A DNA stretch of 64,000 nucleotides, from contig NZ_VWVU01000033.1 of the NCBI RefSeq assembly GCF_008638365.1, positions 1-64,000 on the forward strand. Reading direction: 5' to 3'. The notes under the pieces were generated by a model that was not told where the DNA came from, ran no database searches, and saw only the letters and a list, made by a program, of their open reading frames with translations. Numbering within the stretch: position 1 is the stretch's first letter; each line of letters begins with the position of its first letter. Both the position numbers and the translations under genes were made by a program. The stretch is from Nocardiopsis quinghaiensis (GTDB taxonomy: Bacteria; Actinomycetota; Actinomycetes; Streptosporangiales; Streptosporangiaceae). Shown here piece after piece: positions 1-8,330 of the stretch.

Positions 1-126
1 TCCGAGTCCCAACGGCGGGAGGCCTTCACCGGATGGCTGCATCACTACAATCACCACCGGTTCCACACCGCGATCAGCGGCCCTCCCGCCATGCGCGTAC
101 CTAACCTCTCAGGTCAGTACACCTAG
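1..126 (+). pseudogene. IS481-type transposase, C-terminal end (cut by window edge)
   Basis: Reading from base 1 gives 41 residues ending at the TAG at 124-126. They include WLHHYNHHRFHTAI and the ending NLSGQYT, which match the C-terminal end of the DDE integrase core of IS481-family transposases. The rest lies before the window, so I cannot say whether the element is intact. No convincing copy of the element is seen downstream; the next 700 bases contain only a small conserved gene and a decayed kinase. The piece marks an insertion-sequence boundary at the left edge of the window. Confidence 0.8.
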
Positions 127-506
127 GACCAGGCCATGGCCCCGCTTCCAGGCCACTGGAACGCGCCGGTGGAAAGTGCTCTTGTGAATCCTGCAGCCCT
201 CTGAACCCGTCCCCGCTTTCGAAGGGACACGGAGGCTTCGTGAGTCGGCCCACCTACCATGGCCAAAGAAACCGCGGCTCGACGCCTGCGGCCCGGGCAT
301 AGGCGAACACGTCCTCAGTGGTGCGCGGAGAGGAGGGGGCCGGACGGTGTCGGAGGCCGCGATGCGGCGTGTGGTGGTAAGCGGAAAGGCGCCCCCGGTA
401 GGAACCGGGGACGCCTTTTCATCTCCGGGATCAGACGACGTCGGCGGCGCCGTCCGGAGCGGGAGGACGGGTCAAGCCGACGGCTGCCCGCCTGAAGGAC
501 CGTGCC
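127..506. other. Gene-free stretch after the transposase end
   Basis: No open frame here has a plausible start site or a recognisable product. The only structured element is the hairpin at 385-418. The remainder may include the outer end of the insertion sequence and flanking DNA, but without the left end I cannot define terminal repeats. Confidence 0.5.
385..418. terminator. Hairpin terminator downstream of the small gene at 507-737
   Basis: AAAGGCGCCCCCGG pairs with CCGGGGACGCCTTT around a six-base loop, with a single mismatch, and a short T run follows on the plus strand. It lies about 90 bases past the stop of the minus-strand gene, so it probably ends that transcript. Confidence 0.6.
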
Positions 507-737
507 TCAGCCGTTCTCCTTCTGGATGCGCTTGACGAGCATCTGCTTGCCCTGGTCGCCGGCCTTCTTGTTGTTCTCCTGGATCCGGCGGAACCACTGC
601 GCGAGCTCGTCGTCGCCCTGGCGCTCGGCGTCCTGGATGTAGGTCTCCAGCTTCCAGACGTTCTCCAGGGACTGGTGAACGGCCCAGACCAGGTTGTAGT
701 TCTTGTCCTTGAGCGGGCTCTCCGGCTCCGAAGCCAT
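507..737 (-). CDS. Small conserved actinobacterial protein, probably all-helical
   Basis: A 76-residue, charged, soluble protein beginning MASEPESPLKDKNYNLVW. The start is well supported by an AGGAGG Shine-Dalgarno seven bases before the ATG. There is no signal peptide or membrane segment. The spacing of hydrophobic residues suggests two or three helices, as in a small ferritin-like or helical-bundle fold. Short proteins with this beginning recur in actinobacterial genomes, but I know of no assigned function. It stands alone, followed by the hairpin at 385-418. Confidence 0.75.
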   Translation of the reverse strand: MASEPESPLKDKNYNLVWAVHQSLENVWKLETYIQDAERQGDDELAQWFRRIQENNKKAGDQGKQMLVKRIQKENG

Positions 738-849
738 GACAACCTCCTTGGTGTCGCGCTTTCCGCTGCCGCGACTCCCCTGCCCGAACCGGCTGTTCAG
801 TACACACCGCTACGGGCGATGACGGTCAGTCCTTGCCGACTCTTGGCTC

Positions 850-1330
850 AGGCCGGAACGGGAACTCGTACACGGGTACGCGTGAGGGCACGTCGACCGG
901 CGCGGAAAGCCCTGGGGAGCGACCCTGGCGGTGAAGCGCTCGGCGATGTCGGCAACGGTTCCAGCGCGAGACCGCTGCGGCCCAGCGTGTCGCCTCGTTC
1001 TGCACCACCCAGTTGCTCGACACGTCCTTCGAGGTGGAGCGCCCCATATCGTCAGCGAGTACGTCGAGGGCCCCTCACACCGGGAGGACGTCCGGCGCAA
1101 CGGACCGCGCCCGGGAACCGAACTGCACCGGCTGGCCGTGGCCACCGCGACAGCGCTGGTGGCCGTGCACGAGGCGGTCATCGTGCACCGCGGCTCCAGA
1201 CCGGCCAACGTGCTGATGATGCAGCTTCGCGGAACACTTCTCCCATCTGGACCGCGCCTGAGGTCTGGTCAGGACATGACGCGGGCGTGTGCCGCGCTCG
1301 CCTCGCACCACACGGAGCGGTCGCGGTGGA
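850..1330 (+). pseudogene. Decayed Ser/Thr protein kinase, frameshifted
   Basis: Kinase-like segments appear in order but in different frames. LAVKRSAMS near 925 resembles the VAVK lysine region. FCTTQLLDTSFEVERP (about 998-1045) is in a second frame. PHIVSEYVEGPS and LHRLAVATATALVAVHEA (about 1040-1180) follow, then IVHRGSRPANVLM, which is a damaged HRDxKPANVLM catalytic loop. SPIWTAPEVWSGHDAG (about 1240-1285) resembles the APE region in yet another frame. At least two frameshifts are needed to join these, and the catalytic HRD Asp and following residue are changed. No functional product is likely. It lies beside an insertion-sequence remnant, which fits gene decay. Confidence 0.7.
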
Positions 1331-1358
1331 CTGTGGTCTGTGGTCTGCCTGGCCACCG

Positions 1359-2258
1359 TCACCTTCCGGGCTGCGGCTGGGCGGTGTCCCCGCTCCCCTC
1401 TCCGACGCGTTCAACGGGCGGGACGGCCTCCGGGACACCGGCGCCGTGCGTGCCGGGGATGGCGTCACGCTCCCGAAGCATCCGCTCCAGACGCTCGACC
1501 TGCTGTCCGAGTTCCGTCAGGCGGGCCATGACCGCCTCGTGCTGGACCTCCTCCACTTCCTGGTCCTCGGCCCAGCGAACCTCGCTGACCTCCTGCTCCA
1601 GCGACGTCACGATCACACCGATCACCAGGTTCAGCATGACGAACGTCGTCAGCACGATGTACAGCACGAAGAACGTCCAGCCCAGCGGGTGGTCCTCCAG
1701 CACGGCGTCCGAGACGTCCGGCCAGTTCTCCAGCGTCATCAGCAGGAACATCGTGTAGAGGGAGGTTCCCAGGTCGCCGAAGAACTCCGGCACGTCCTCA
1801 CCGAACAGCTGGTTGGCGATGATCGCCGCGGTGTAGATGACCACCAGGAGCAGGCCGATCACCGTGCCCATCCCGGGTACGGACCTGAACAGCGCGGTGA
1901 TGATGTGCCGCATCTGCGGAACCGCGGTGATCACCCGCAGGATCCGCAGCACCCGCAGGATGCGGAGTACGGCGAACGGGCCGACGGCCGGGACCAGGGA
2001 GACGGCGACCACGAAGAAGTCGAACCAGTTCCAGCCGTCCCGGAAGAAGCGTCCCCGCCAGGCGTAGATCTTGAGGGCCATCTCGACGGTGAACAGCCCG
2101 ACGACGGTGTGCTCCGCGACGAGCAAATAGGGAAGCGCCGAACCCCCGTAGGTCGCCCAACCCAAAATCGCAGCATTGACCAGAATCACCAGGAGCATGG
2201 TGTTGGAGAACCATCGGCTCTCGACCACCTGAGTGACCTGTTCACGCCTCAATGCCAC
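1359..2258 (-). CDS. Voltage-gated cation channel, BacNav-like single-domain ion transporter
   Basis: A 299-residue one-domain (6-TM) ion-transport protein. S1-S3 precede a clear S4 voltage sensor, VLRILRVLRILRVITAVPQMR-like, with arginines every third residue. A pore loop then carries the filter LMTLENWPD, corresponding to TLESWS of NaChBac-type sodium channels. S6 (FVMLNLVIGVIVTSL) is followed by an acidic, probably coiled-coil tail typical of tetrameric bacterial channels. I chose the GTG at 2258 because GGAGG lies five bases upstream (2264-2268); the frame stays open to 2342. A cation channel is secure. Sodium selectivity is inferred from the filter glutamate. Confidence 0.85.
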   Translation of the reverse strand: MALRREQVTQVVESRWFSNTMLLVILVNAAILGWATYGGSALPYLLVAEHTVVGLFTVEMALKIYAWRGRFFRDGWNWFDFFVVAVSLVPAVGPFAVLRILRVLRILRVITAVPQMRHIITALFRSVPGMGTVIGLLLVVIYTAAIIANQLFGEDVPEFFGDLGTSLYTMFLLMTLENWPDVSDAVLEDHPLGWTFFVLYIVLTTFVMLNLVIGVIVTSLEQEVSEVRWAEDQEVEEVQHEAVMARLTELGQQVERLERMLRERDAIPGTHGAGVPEAVPPVERVGEGSGDTAQPQPGR

Positions 2259-2769
2259 TTCCCCCTCCACAATTCCACTCCTATTCGGACATGGAGCATC
2301 CAAATATACCGAAGCGGACTTCATTTCCCTACTGCACACCATCCCCGGCTGGACGCGCGGATGTTCTCATACGTCTCCGGTGATTCTTCGGCATCTCTGC
2401 CAACACTGTTCCACCTGGTGACGGCACCCCAGAAGCTACGCCCTCGCCCGGGTCCGGCAGCCACAGAAAAGCCGCCTGGAGAAGGAATCCGGGGTGCGGC
2501 ATCCCACAGACGCGTTTTCGGCCTGAGCAACAACTAGCAGCAGTGAGACCGCAAACGCTGCGGCTGCGCCGTATCGGTGCCTCAGACGTCGGAAACGTCC
2601 CGCTTTCCCGGGAAAGTCCTCCCGACGGATGGGGCGGTTACGGGCGGACAGCGGTTCGAAACGCCCTACCGGTCACTGGTATGTTCTCTGCTGGCCACGG
2701 CAGGAAGCCCGAGCCGTCGACAGCGCCACGTCAGCGCCCCCGACCCCCACCTCCGATCTAGGAAGAGAC
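2259..2769. other. Gene-free stretch between divergent channel and tdk genes
   Basis: About 510 bases between the divergently transcribed channel gene and thymidine kinase. No frame looks coding. The part next to the channel gene (about 2130-2340) is noticeably A/T-richer than the surroundings and presumably holds its promoter. I could not identify convincing -35/-10 boxes for tdk. Confidence 0.4.
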
Positions 2770-3321
2770 ATGGCGGAGCTGAAGTACTTCACCGGGGCGA
2801 TGAACTCGGGCAAGAGCACCATGGCCCTGCAGGAGCACCACTCACGCGGTGGGGAAGGCGCGCTGTACACGAGGCAGGACCGCGCGGGCGAGGGCATCAT
2901 CTCGTCCAGGCTCGGCCTGAAGTCCCCCGCCATCGAGGTGACCGACGACCTGGACCTGTACGACGACGTCGCCGACCTCAACGTGCCCTACGTCATCTGC
3001 GACGAGGCCCAGTTCCTCTCCTTCAAGCAGGTGGGACAGCTCGCGGGCGTCGTGGACGGGATGAAGATCGACGTGTACTGCTACGGGATCCTCACCGACT
3101 TCCAGGGGCAGTTGTTCCCCGGTTCTCAGCGCCTGGTGGAACTCGCCGACAAGGTCGAGGTCCTGCCGGTGTCCGCGCGCTGCTGGTGCGGCGGCCGTGC
3201 CACCCACAACGCCCGGGTGGTGGACGGCGTGATGGTCTACGTGGGTGAGCAGGTGCACATCGGCGGCAACGAGTCGTACGCGACCCTGTGCCGCCACCAC
3301 TTCATGGCCGGAGTCGCCTGA
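2770..3321 (+). CDS. tdk: Thymidine kinase (type II)
   Basis: Phosphorylates thymidine to dTMP with ATP in the cytoplasmic salvage pathway. The 183 residues show the P-loop GAMNSGKST at 9-17, the DEAQF motif at 78-82 and a C-terminal zinc-binding set (CWC at 138-140, then C174 with nearby histidines), all features of type II thymidine kinases. The frame is open upstream, but the ATG at 2770 follows AGGAAG, starts exactly at the conserved MAELKYF, and gives the usual family length. It appears monocistronic, divergent from the ion-channel gene and convergent with the gene ending at 3354. Confidence 0.93.
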   Translation: MAELKYFTGAMNSGKSTMALQEHHSRGGEGALYTRQDRAGEGIISSRLGLKSPAIEVTDDLDLYDDVADLNVPYVICDEAQFLSFKQVGQLAGVVDGMKIDVYCYGILTDFQGQLFPGSQRLVELADKVEVLPVSARCWCGGRATHNARVVDGVMVYVGEQVHIGGNESYATLCRHHFMAGVA

Positions 3322-3353
3322 GCCAGCGGAGGCACTTGAATGTCACACGCTCC

Positions 3354-4115
3354 TCAGCCAGGTCCGATTATCCCCAACCTCACCTCGATATAGTCGACGA
3401 GTGCATCCCGCTCATGTTCAAACAAATCAGCAGGGACCAGTTCGCCACTGGGAAAACCTCGATCAGTTTCAAAATCCATCTCGTAAACAGTGTCACCAGA
3501 TCGCACGACTATCGCATAGACAGTCGTTCCTTCTTCAGTGAGGCCATGTACGTAGTGAGACACATCAGCAACATCCGCCGACCCTTCGGACTTTGATTCC
3601 AGGTCAAGGCCGTTGAAACGAGATACACTCTCATCGAACTGGGAAGAAGCCTGATCGCTCGCCTCATTACCCTCTTTGTCAGCAACGAAAGCCTCATAGG
3701 AGAATTTTAGGTTCCATACTGAAGACCTAGCCCCAGATGGAATTACATCCCACGTACATTCGTCAATAACCGAGCGGGGAGCCTCACCCTCTCCAGGGTC
3801 ACTATAATTACCCTTGGAGTCAATTCGATTAGCACTGAATTCTTGCACCTGAGGGATCGTCTTACCACATAGATCCAGAGATCCTGTGGGCATGCTACCG
3901 CGTGGCTTAATCGTCTGCTCAGGAACCACTTCTAAAGAAGGAGATCCTGATTCAGATGCTAATCCTGAAGATACCGTGTTAAAGAAGAGACTGAGCACCC
4001 CTAAGATAACACCGAAAACACCGAAAGCCGCAAGCGTTCCGCAGCCGAAGACCGCTGCGGCGGCTTTCCACCCACGCAGTCCCTGCTTCCTGGGCGGTGC
4101 CTTCTCCTCAACCAC
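3354..4115 (-). CDS. Hypothetical membrane-anchored protein of the T4SS-like operon, AT-rich
   Basis: A 253-residue protein with a short basic N-terminus and one hydrophobic segment at about 17-45, followed by an extracytoplasmic domain with two cysteines. No known fold is recognised. It starts at a GTG whose GTGGTTGA overlaps the stop of the upstream muralytic gene by eight bases, so the two are probably translationally coupled. Base composition is much A/T-richer than its neighbours and codon use is relaxed, including a rare TTA leucine codon (residue 52), a possible bldA-type control point. It may be a recently acquired, cell-specific partner of the secretion apparatus, for example an immunity or surface component; that is inference only. 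Confidence 0.75.
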   Translation of the reverse strand: MVEEKAPPRKQGLRGWKAAAAVFGCGTLAAFGVFGVILGVLSLFFNTVSSGLASESGSPSLEVVPEQTIKPRGSMPTGSLDLCGKTIPQVQEFSANRIDSKGNYSDPGEGEAPRSVIDECTWDVIPSGARSSVWNLKFSYEAFVADKEGNEASDQASSQFDESVSRFNGLDLESKSEGSADVADVSHYVHGLTEEGTTVYAIVVRSGDTVYEMDFETDRGFPSGELVPADLFEHERDALVDYIEVRLGIIGPG

Positions 4116-5286
4116 GGCGATCCTGTGCCTCCAACTGGGCCTTCACATCCGGGTGCTCAAGCGGACGGGTGAAACCCACGATGTCCGAACGACTGGGGTC
4201 ATCGTACTCGCGCACCGCGATCGGTCCACAGTCGGTGCACCAGGCCTCGACCATCAGCCCGTCGCCGATCACCATTCCCACATGTCCGGGTCCCGTTGGC
4301 TCCCCTGCACGGCTCACATCGAAGAACACCAGGTCACCTGGCTGCTCTTCTCCACTGGGAACCTCGGGGCCGAATTTCCACTGGTTCTGGGAAATACGCG
4401 GGATCGAGGCACCGATACTCTCGTAGGCCTTCTGCATCAGACCGGAGCAGTCGTACCCGACTGGTCCGATACCACCCCAGATGTACGGCTTTCCGCGCTG
4501 GTCCAGGGCCCAGTCGACCACTGCCTGGGAGAGGTCGTCGGGAGCCTGTCCGATCAGCGTTCCCGCCTCGTCGAACTGGCACGCGACTGCGGTTTGAACG
4601 GAGCCCGACGTGTCGTAGTTCCCGTCCGCGTACTCCTCTGCCCATCCCATGACGTCGTCCACGTACCACCAGGCGTGGTTATAGCCGTAGACGGCCTGCC
4701 GGGGTTCCTCCTTCAGGCCGTGGGCGATCAGGTAGTCGGCGGCGGCCGGAATCGCGTCGGCGGGGTCGTAGACGTTGACGATCCCGTCGCCGTTGCCGTC
4801 GACGCCGTACCCGGTCTCCGGCCGCTCCTCGACGGCCTGGATCGGCTCGCCTCCCCAGCTGTTGCCCGCCGCGGAGTCGTCCAGGGCGCCGAACTGCATC
4901 GGCCCGGCCGCACCCCAGTCATTGTGCCCCTCGGTAATGCCCGGACCCTCCCAGCGCCCGTGGTGGGACTCCACCTGGCCGACGCCCGCCAGGATGTTCC
5001 ACGGGATCCCGCGATCCTCCCCGGCCTCGATGTACAGATCCAGGTAGTTCTCCGGGATGGAGCCCGTCGCGTAGCCGCTCGCGTCCGGCTGCTCGGCGTC
5101 CGCGTCCGGCTCACAGGTGAGACCGTTCGTCACCAGGGAACCGATCTGCTGTGTGGTGTTGCTGATCACGGGGAGCACGAACATCGCCGCCATGATCATC
5201 AGGGAGACCGCGATGGTGACGGCGGCACCGAACCAGAGACCGGCCGCTCCCCGGTCGGAGGATTTGCGGGTGAACAGGGAGATCAA
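4108..5286 (-). CDS. T4SS-associated peptidoglycan hydrolase: SLT lytic transglycosylase + NlpC/P60
   Basis: A 392-residue two-domain wall enzyme. An N-terminal membrane segment (AAVTIAVSLMIMAAMFVLPVI) is followed by a soluble lytic transglycosylase-like domain (GIPWNILAGVGQVESHHGRW with the catalytic Glu, then GAAGPMQFG). A C-terminal NlpC/P60 endopeptidase follows, with the Cys in YDCSGLM and the His in GHVGMVIG. Enzymes with this architecture open the wall for Gram-positive conjugation machines (VirB1-like role). I place the start at the TTG at 5286: the preceding gene's last codons supply GGAGG nine bases upstream and its stop lies five bases away. The frame is open further upstream, but that would overlap the neighbour by about 95 bases. 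Confidence 0.88.
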   Translation of the reverse strand: MISLFTRKSSDRGAAGLWFGAAVTIAVSLMIMAAMFVLPVISNTTQQIGSLVTNGLTCEPDADAEQPDASGYATGSIPENYLDLYIEAGEDRGIPWNILAGVGQVESHHGRWEGPGITEGHNDWGAAGPMQFGALDDSAAGNSWGGEPIQAVEERPETGYGVDGNGDGIVNVYDPADAIPAAADYLIAHGLKEEPRQAVYGYNHAWWYVDDVMGWAEEYADGNYDTSGSVQTAVACQFDEAGTLIGQAPDDLSQAVVDWALDQRGKPYIWGGIGPVGYDCSGLMQKAYESIGASIPRISQNQWKFGPEVPSGEEQPGDLVFFDVSRAGEPTGPGHVGMVIGDGLMVEAWCTDCGPIAVREYDDPSRSDIVGFTRPLEHPDVKAQLEAQDRRG

Positions 5287-5290
5287 GGGA

Positions 5291-5968
5291 TCACTCCTCC
5301 CCTCCGAACTGTCCGACGTCGGCGGGCTGGAAGTCGAAGACCTGCCAGGAGTCGCCGCTGCGCACGACGGTGACGGCGAACTCACCGAGTTCCTCGTCGA
5401 ACTCCGCGTTCTCGGTCTCGGTGATGGACTGCGCCGTCACGACGAAGGTGATCGAGTCCTCTCCGAAGGTCCGTACCGAGTCGACTGTCGCCCGCCCTTC
5501 GGCGACGGCCTCGGCCCCGGACATCTGGTCCCAGAAGGCGCCGACCCTGCTCGTCTCGGACAGGACCTCCGCGAACTCGTCGGTGGCCAGTCCTTCCATC
5601 GAGGTGTAGTAGGACTCGGGTGACTGGGTGTAGTCGATGGTGCCGTACGCCTCGGCGAAGGTACGGGCGGCCGCCCCGGCCGTCCGGAACTCCTCCTCGG
5701 TGAAGGGGAACCAGTCGAGAACGCTCACGTCATCGGCGGCGGTCGTCGGGATCGGGCTCGGCTCGACGGTGGACAGCGCATCCGGGCCGGGACCTTCCGC
5801 GCCTTCCTGTCCCGGAGAGACCTCGGATGCCGAAGGAGCCGCTTCGGGATCCTCCTCCGCCTCTTGGCCGAAATCACCGAAGCTCAGGTACAGCCCGAAC
5901 GCGACCAGCACGATGATCAGTCCGATGAAGACAGCCCGCTGGGCGCGTTCGGGGAGAGGGTTGGGCAT
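5291..5968 (-). CDS. Membrane-anchored conjugation-type accessory protein
   Basis: A 225-residue protein with a single N-terminal membrane segment (AVFIGLIIVLVAFGLYLSFG), an acidic Pro/Ala/Ser-rich linker (about 35-85) and a C-terminal domain of about 130 residues ending in alternating beta strands (TFVVTAQSITETEN, then FAVTVVRSGDSWQVFDFQP). This layout, a short cytoplasmic tail, one helix and an NTF2-like external domain, resembles VirB8/TcpC-type scaffold subunits, but the sequence alone does not prove it. It lies 19 bases after the TrbL-like gene and just before the muralytic enzyme, so all are probably one transcript. Confidence 0.7.
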   Translation of the reverse strand: MPNPLPERAQRAVFIGLIIVLVAFGLYLSFGDFGQEAEEDPEAAPSASEVSPGQEGAEGPGPDALSTVEPSPIPTTAADDVSVLDWFPFTEEEFRTAGAAARTFAEAYGTIDYTQSPESYYTSMEGLATDEFAEVLSETSRVGAFWDQMSGAEAVAEGRATVDSVRTFGEDSITFVVTAQSITETENAEFDEELGEFAVTVVRSGDSWQVFDFQPADVGQFGGEE

Positions 5969-5987
5969 CGCTTCGGGCCTTTGTTCG

Positions 5988-8330
5988 TCAGTCGTCGTTC
6001 AACCAGAAGGGGACATCGCGCTTCCGGTCCCTGGTGGGAGAGGAGCTGCTCTCCCCCCAGAAGGGGGTGATGGGCGCGTTGTCCCCGCGCTTGCTGGAGC
6101 CGGTCAGCCAGCCGCCGTCGCCGTCACCCCGGCCGCGGCTCTCGCTGGCGGGTGCGGGCCGGGCCGGACGCTGTGGAGCGGGACGCTCGCGCCTCTCCTT
6201 CGGGGCGCTCCAGCGTGAACCGCGAGCGTTGGGGTTGCCCCGGGGCGGGGTGTTCTCGCGTCCGCTGAAGATGCCTCGCCCACTGCCGGACTCGGGCCGC
6301 TCCGAACTCGCCGCACGGCTGCCTCCGGAAAAGGGTGCGCCGCCGGACATGGAGCCGCCGCCACCGCCGCTGTCACCGCTGCGCCGGTCGGAGCCGCCGC
6401 GGCTTCCAGCACTGGCCCCGAACACGGAGGACCAACCGCTGTCCCCGGTACCGGTGTAGCCACCACTGGGACGGGGCGGGATGGAACCCGCGCCCGCCCT
6501 GCTACCGGAGAGGCTCGGAGCCTGGTCGCCGCTGCGGCTGGGCGTGCCACTGCCGCTGACGCCACCCGCAGGGGCGCTCCTGGTGACGTTGAGGGGCGGA
6601 GCCGCGTTGTCCCGCACCCTGCCGTACCCGGCGGCTCCACGTGCCCGTGCTCCCTCCGCGCGGACCGGGCCGCCATCGGTCGAAGCATCCTCGGCGGCAC
6701 CGCCGTCGGTCCCAGCAGCCGGTACTCCGCCGCCGCCCGCCGGAATCCCAGCAGCCACTCCGGCGATCTGGGGGCCCCGCCGCAGACCCCAGGCCTGGGC
6801 CTTCAGGTTGGCGACCGGAGGCAGGACCGCCGCACTCCTGCTGAGCGCCTGGCTCTGTGCGGCGTCGCTGACGATGCGCGAGGTGAAGGTGTTCGCGTTG
6901 ACCGAGCTGAAGAGGTAGGCGAAGGGCTTGCGATAGACGAACAGGGCCACGGTGAAGAGAGCCAACAGGATCATCTGCAGGCCCCAACCAAGACTGGTTG
7001 ACATGACCATGCCATAGCACATGACCAAGAGGGAGATCAGGAGCACGATGAAGATCTGCTTGAGCAGGAAGCCGATCATCAACTCGACCCAGCGCAACAG
7101 GACCATGCGCCCGTAGCCGGGATGGATGCCGATGAGCAGGAAGATCGGTGAGAGGAGGAAGAGGAGGAGAAAAGCGATCTTCAATACGATGAGTGCTACG
7201 GAACCCGCAAGAATCAATCCGCCTGCGAAGATTGAAGCAAATAGAGCAAGAGTAGCAACTCCTAGACGACTGCCCTGGTCTTCCCCAGAAAAGAGCGGGT
7301 AGACACTTGGATAAAACTCCTGCACATCAGCCGCGATAGCCTCGTATGATTCCTGCTTTTCCTCGATCAGCGCATTAGCTTCAAGCTCACCCTCCCTGAT
7401 CTGTTGTTGCTCAATCCGACTCACGCCTTGAGCTGATATTAGCTCCTCTGCATGATCTTCAACGGCGCTACTCGCAAAAGGTCCGCTTCCAAACTGGCCA
7501 GCGATCCACGGCTGGCACACCAGACTCGACCACAGCATGTTCGCGTTGCGCCTGACCTGGAAGTCGCCTTCCGACTCCCAGTCCGCTCGTTCCGGCGCGT
7601 CGGCACCAGGCGGGCAGGTCCCCGACCCACCCCCGTAGGGCACCTGCCCGACGGCACTGGTCACCAACTGGCTTCCGGAGTTCACCAGGCTGCTGGCCAT
7701 ACCCATGATCTGTGCCGGGTTGACCATGATCCACAGACCGAGCGCCGTCGCGGCGACCATCCAGATACTGGACTCGATGGTGAGCGTCATCCTCTTCCGG
7801 ATGAGCCCGTACCAGCCCAGCCACAGGGCGCCGAGAATGACGACGGTGGGAATCAACGGCCGCCAGATTCCCTCTCGAAGCGTGACCACGACGTTCTCGA
7901 CCATTTCGTTGAAGCTGGCGAGGAGGCCGTCGGAGGTGGCGGCCTGGTAAACCGTGATCGTCGACTGGTTGATGGTCTTGGAGAGGTCCCAGGCCGTATT
8001 GGCGAGAGTGGCCTGCGCTCCGTTGCTGATCCCGTCGACGCAGGACTCGGTGATCATGTGCCACTGCTGGCCGGCCGTGCCGTACTGGCCGTACATACTG
8101 GCGTCGGGCGGCAGGCCGTCCGGGGACCCCTCGATGGAGGACTGCGACTGCGGTGGCACCAGCAGGCCGTCCGAACCGCTTCCCGCCGCCTCCGGCAGCG
8201 GCGCGGGCTCGCCCGGGCACAGTGGAGCCGCCTGGGCCCCACTGAGCGGCAGCACGGTCAGGCCCGCCAGCATCAGGAACGTCATCAGGATGCGTCGCCA
8301 TCCGCGCCGTCGGACGTGCTGATGCGTCAT
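5988..8330 (-). CDS. TrbL/VirB6-like polytopic T4SS channel protein
   Basis: A 780-residue protein with a signal peptide (cleavage near AQA-AP, residue 35), a Cys-containing extracellular N-domain, two membrane segments at about 155-205, a second extracellular loop rich in Glu/Gln, then five or so closely packed hydrophobic helices (about 360-500, including LILAGSVALIVLKIAFLLLF). The cytoplasmic C-terminal 230 residues are Gly/Ser/Pro/Arg-rich and probably disordered. This order matches TrbL/VirB6 inner-membrane subunits of actinobacterial conjugation-like systems. It is first in a four-gene minus-strand operon, with a shared motif about 130 bases upstream. The DNA coding for the second loop (about 7170-7470) is strikingly A/T-rich. 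Confidence 0.82.
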   Translation of the reverse strand: MTHQHVRRRGWRRILMTFLMLAGLTVLPLSGAQAAPLCPGEPAPLPEAAGSGSDGLLVPPQSQSSIEGSPDGLPPDASMYGQYGTAGQQWHMITESCVDGISNGAQATLANTAWDLSKTINQSTITVYQAATSDGLLASFNEMVENVVVTLREGIWRPLIPTVVILGALWLGWYGLIRKRMTLTIESSIWMVAATALGLWIMVNPAQIMGMASSLVNSGSQLVTSAVGQVPYGGGSGTCPPGADAPERADWESEGDFQVRRNANMLWSSLVCQPWIAGQFGSGPFASSAVEDHAEELISAQGVSRIEQQQIREGELEANALIEEKQESYEAIAADVQEFYPSVYPLFSGEDQGSRLGVATLALFASIFAGGLILAGSVALIVLKIAFLLLFLLSPIFLLIGIHPGYGRMVLLRWVELMIGFLLKQIFIVLLISLLVMCYGMVMSTSLGWGLQMILLALFTVALFVYRKPFAYLFSSVNANTFTSRIVSDAAQSQALSRSAAVLPPVANLKAQAWGLRRGPQIAGVAAGIPAGGGGVPAAGTDGGAAEDASTDGGPVRAEGARARGAAGYGRVRDNAAPPLNVTRSAPAGGVSGSGTPSRSGDQAPSLSGSRAGAGSIPPRPSGGYTGTGDSGWSSVFGASAGSRGGSDRRSGDSGGGGGSMSGGAPFSGGSRAASSERPESGSGRGIFSGRENTPPRGNPNARGSRWSAPKERRERPAPQRPARPAPASESRGRGDGDGGWLTGSSKRGDNAPITPFWGESSSSPTRDRKRDVPFWLNDD

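Noticed and set aside
675..2537. Long plus-strand open frame of 620 codons
   Set aside because: Runs opposite the channel gene, has shadow-like composition and no ribosome site; only the kinase-remnant fragment is meaningful.
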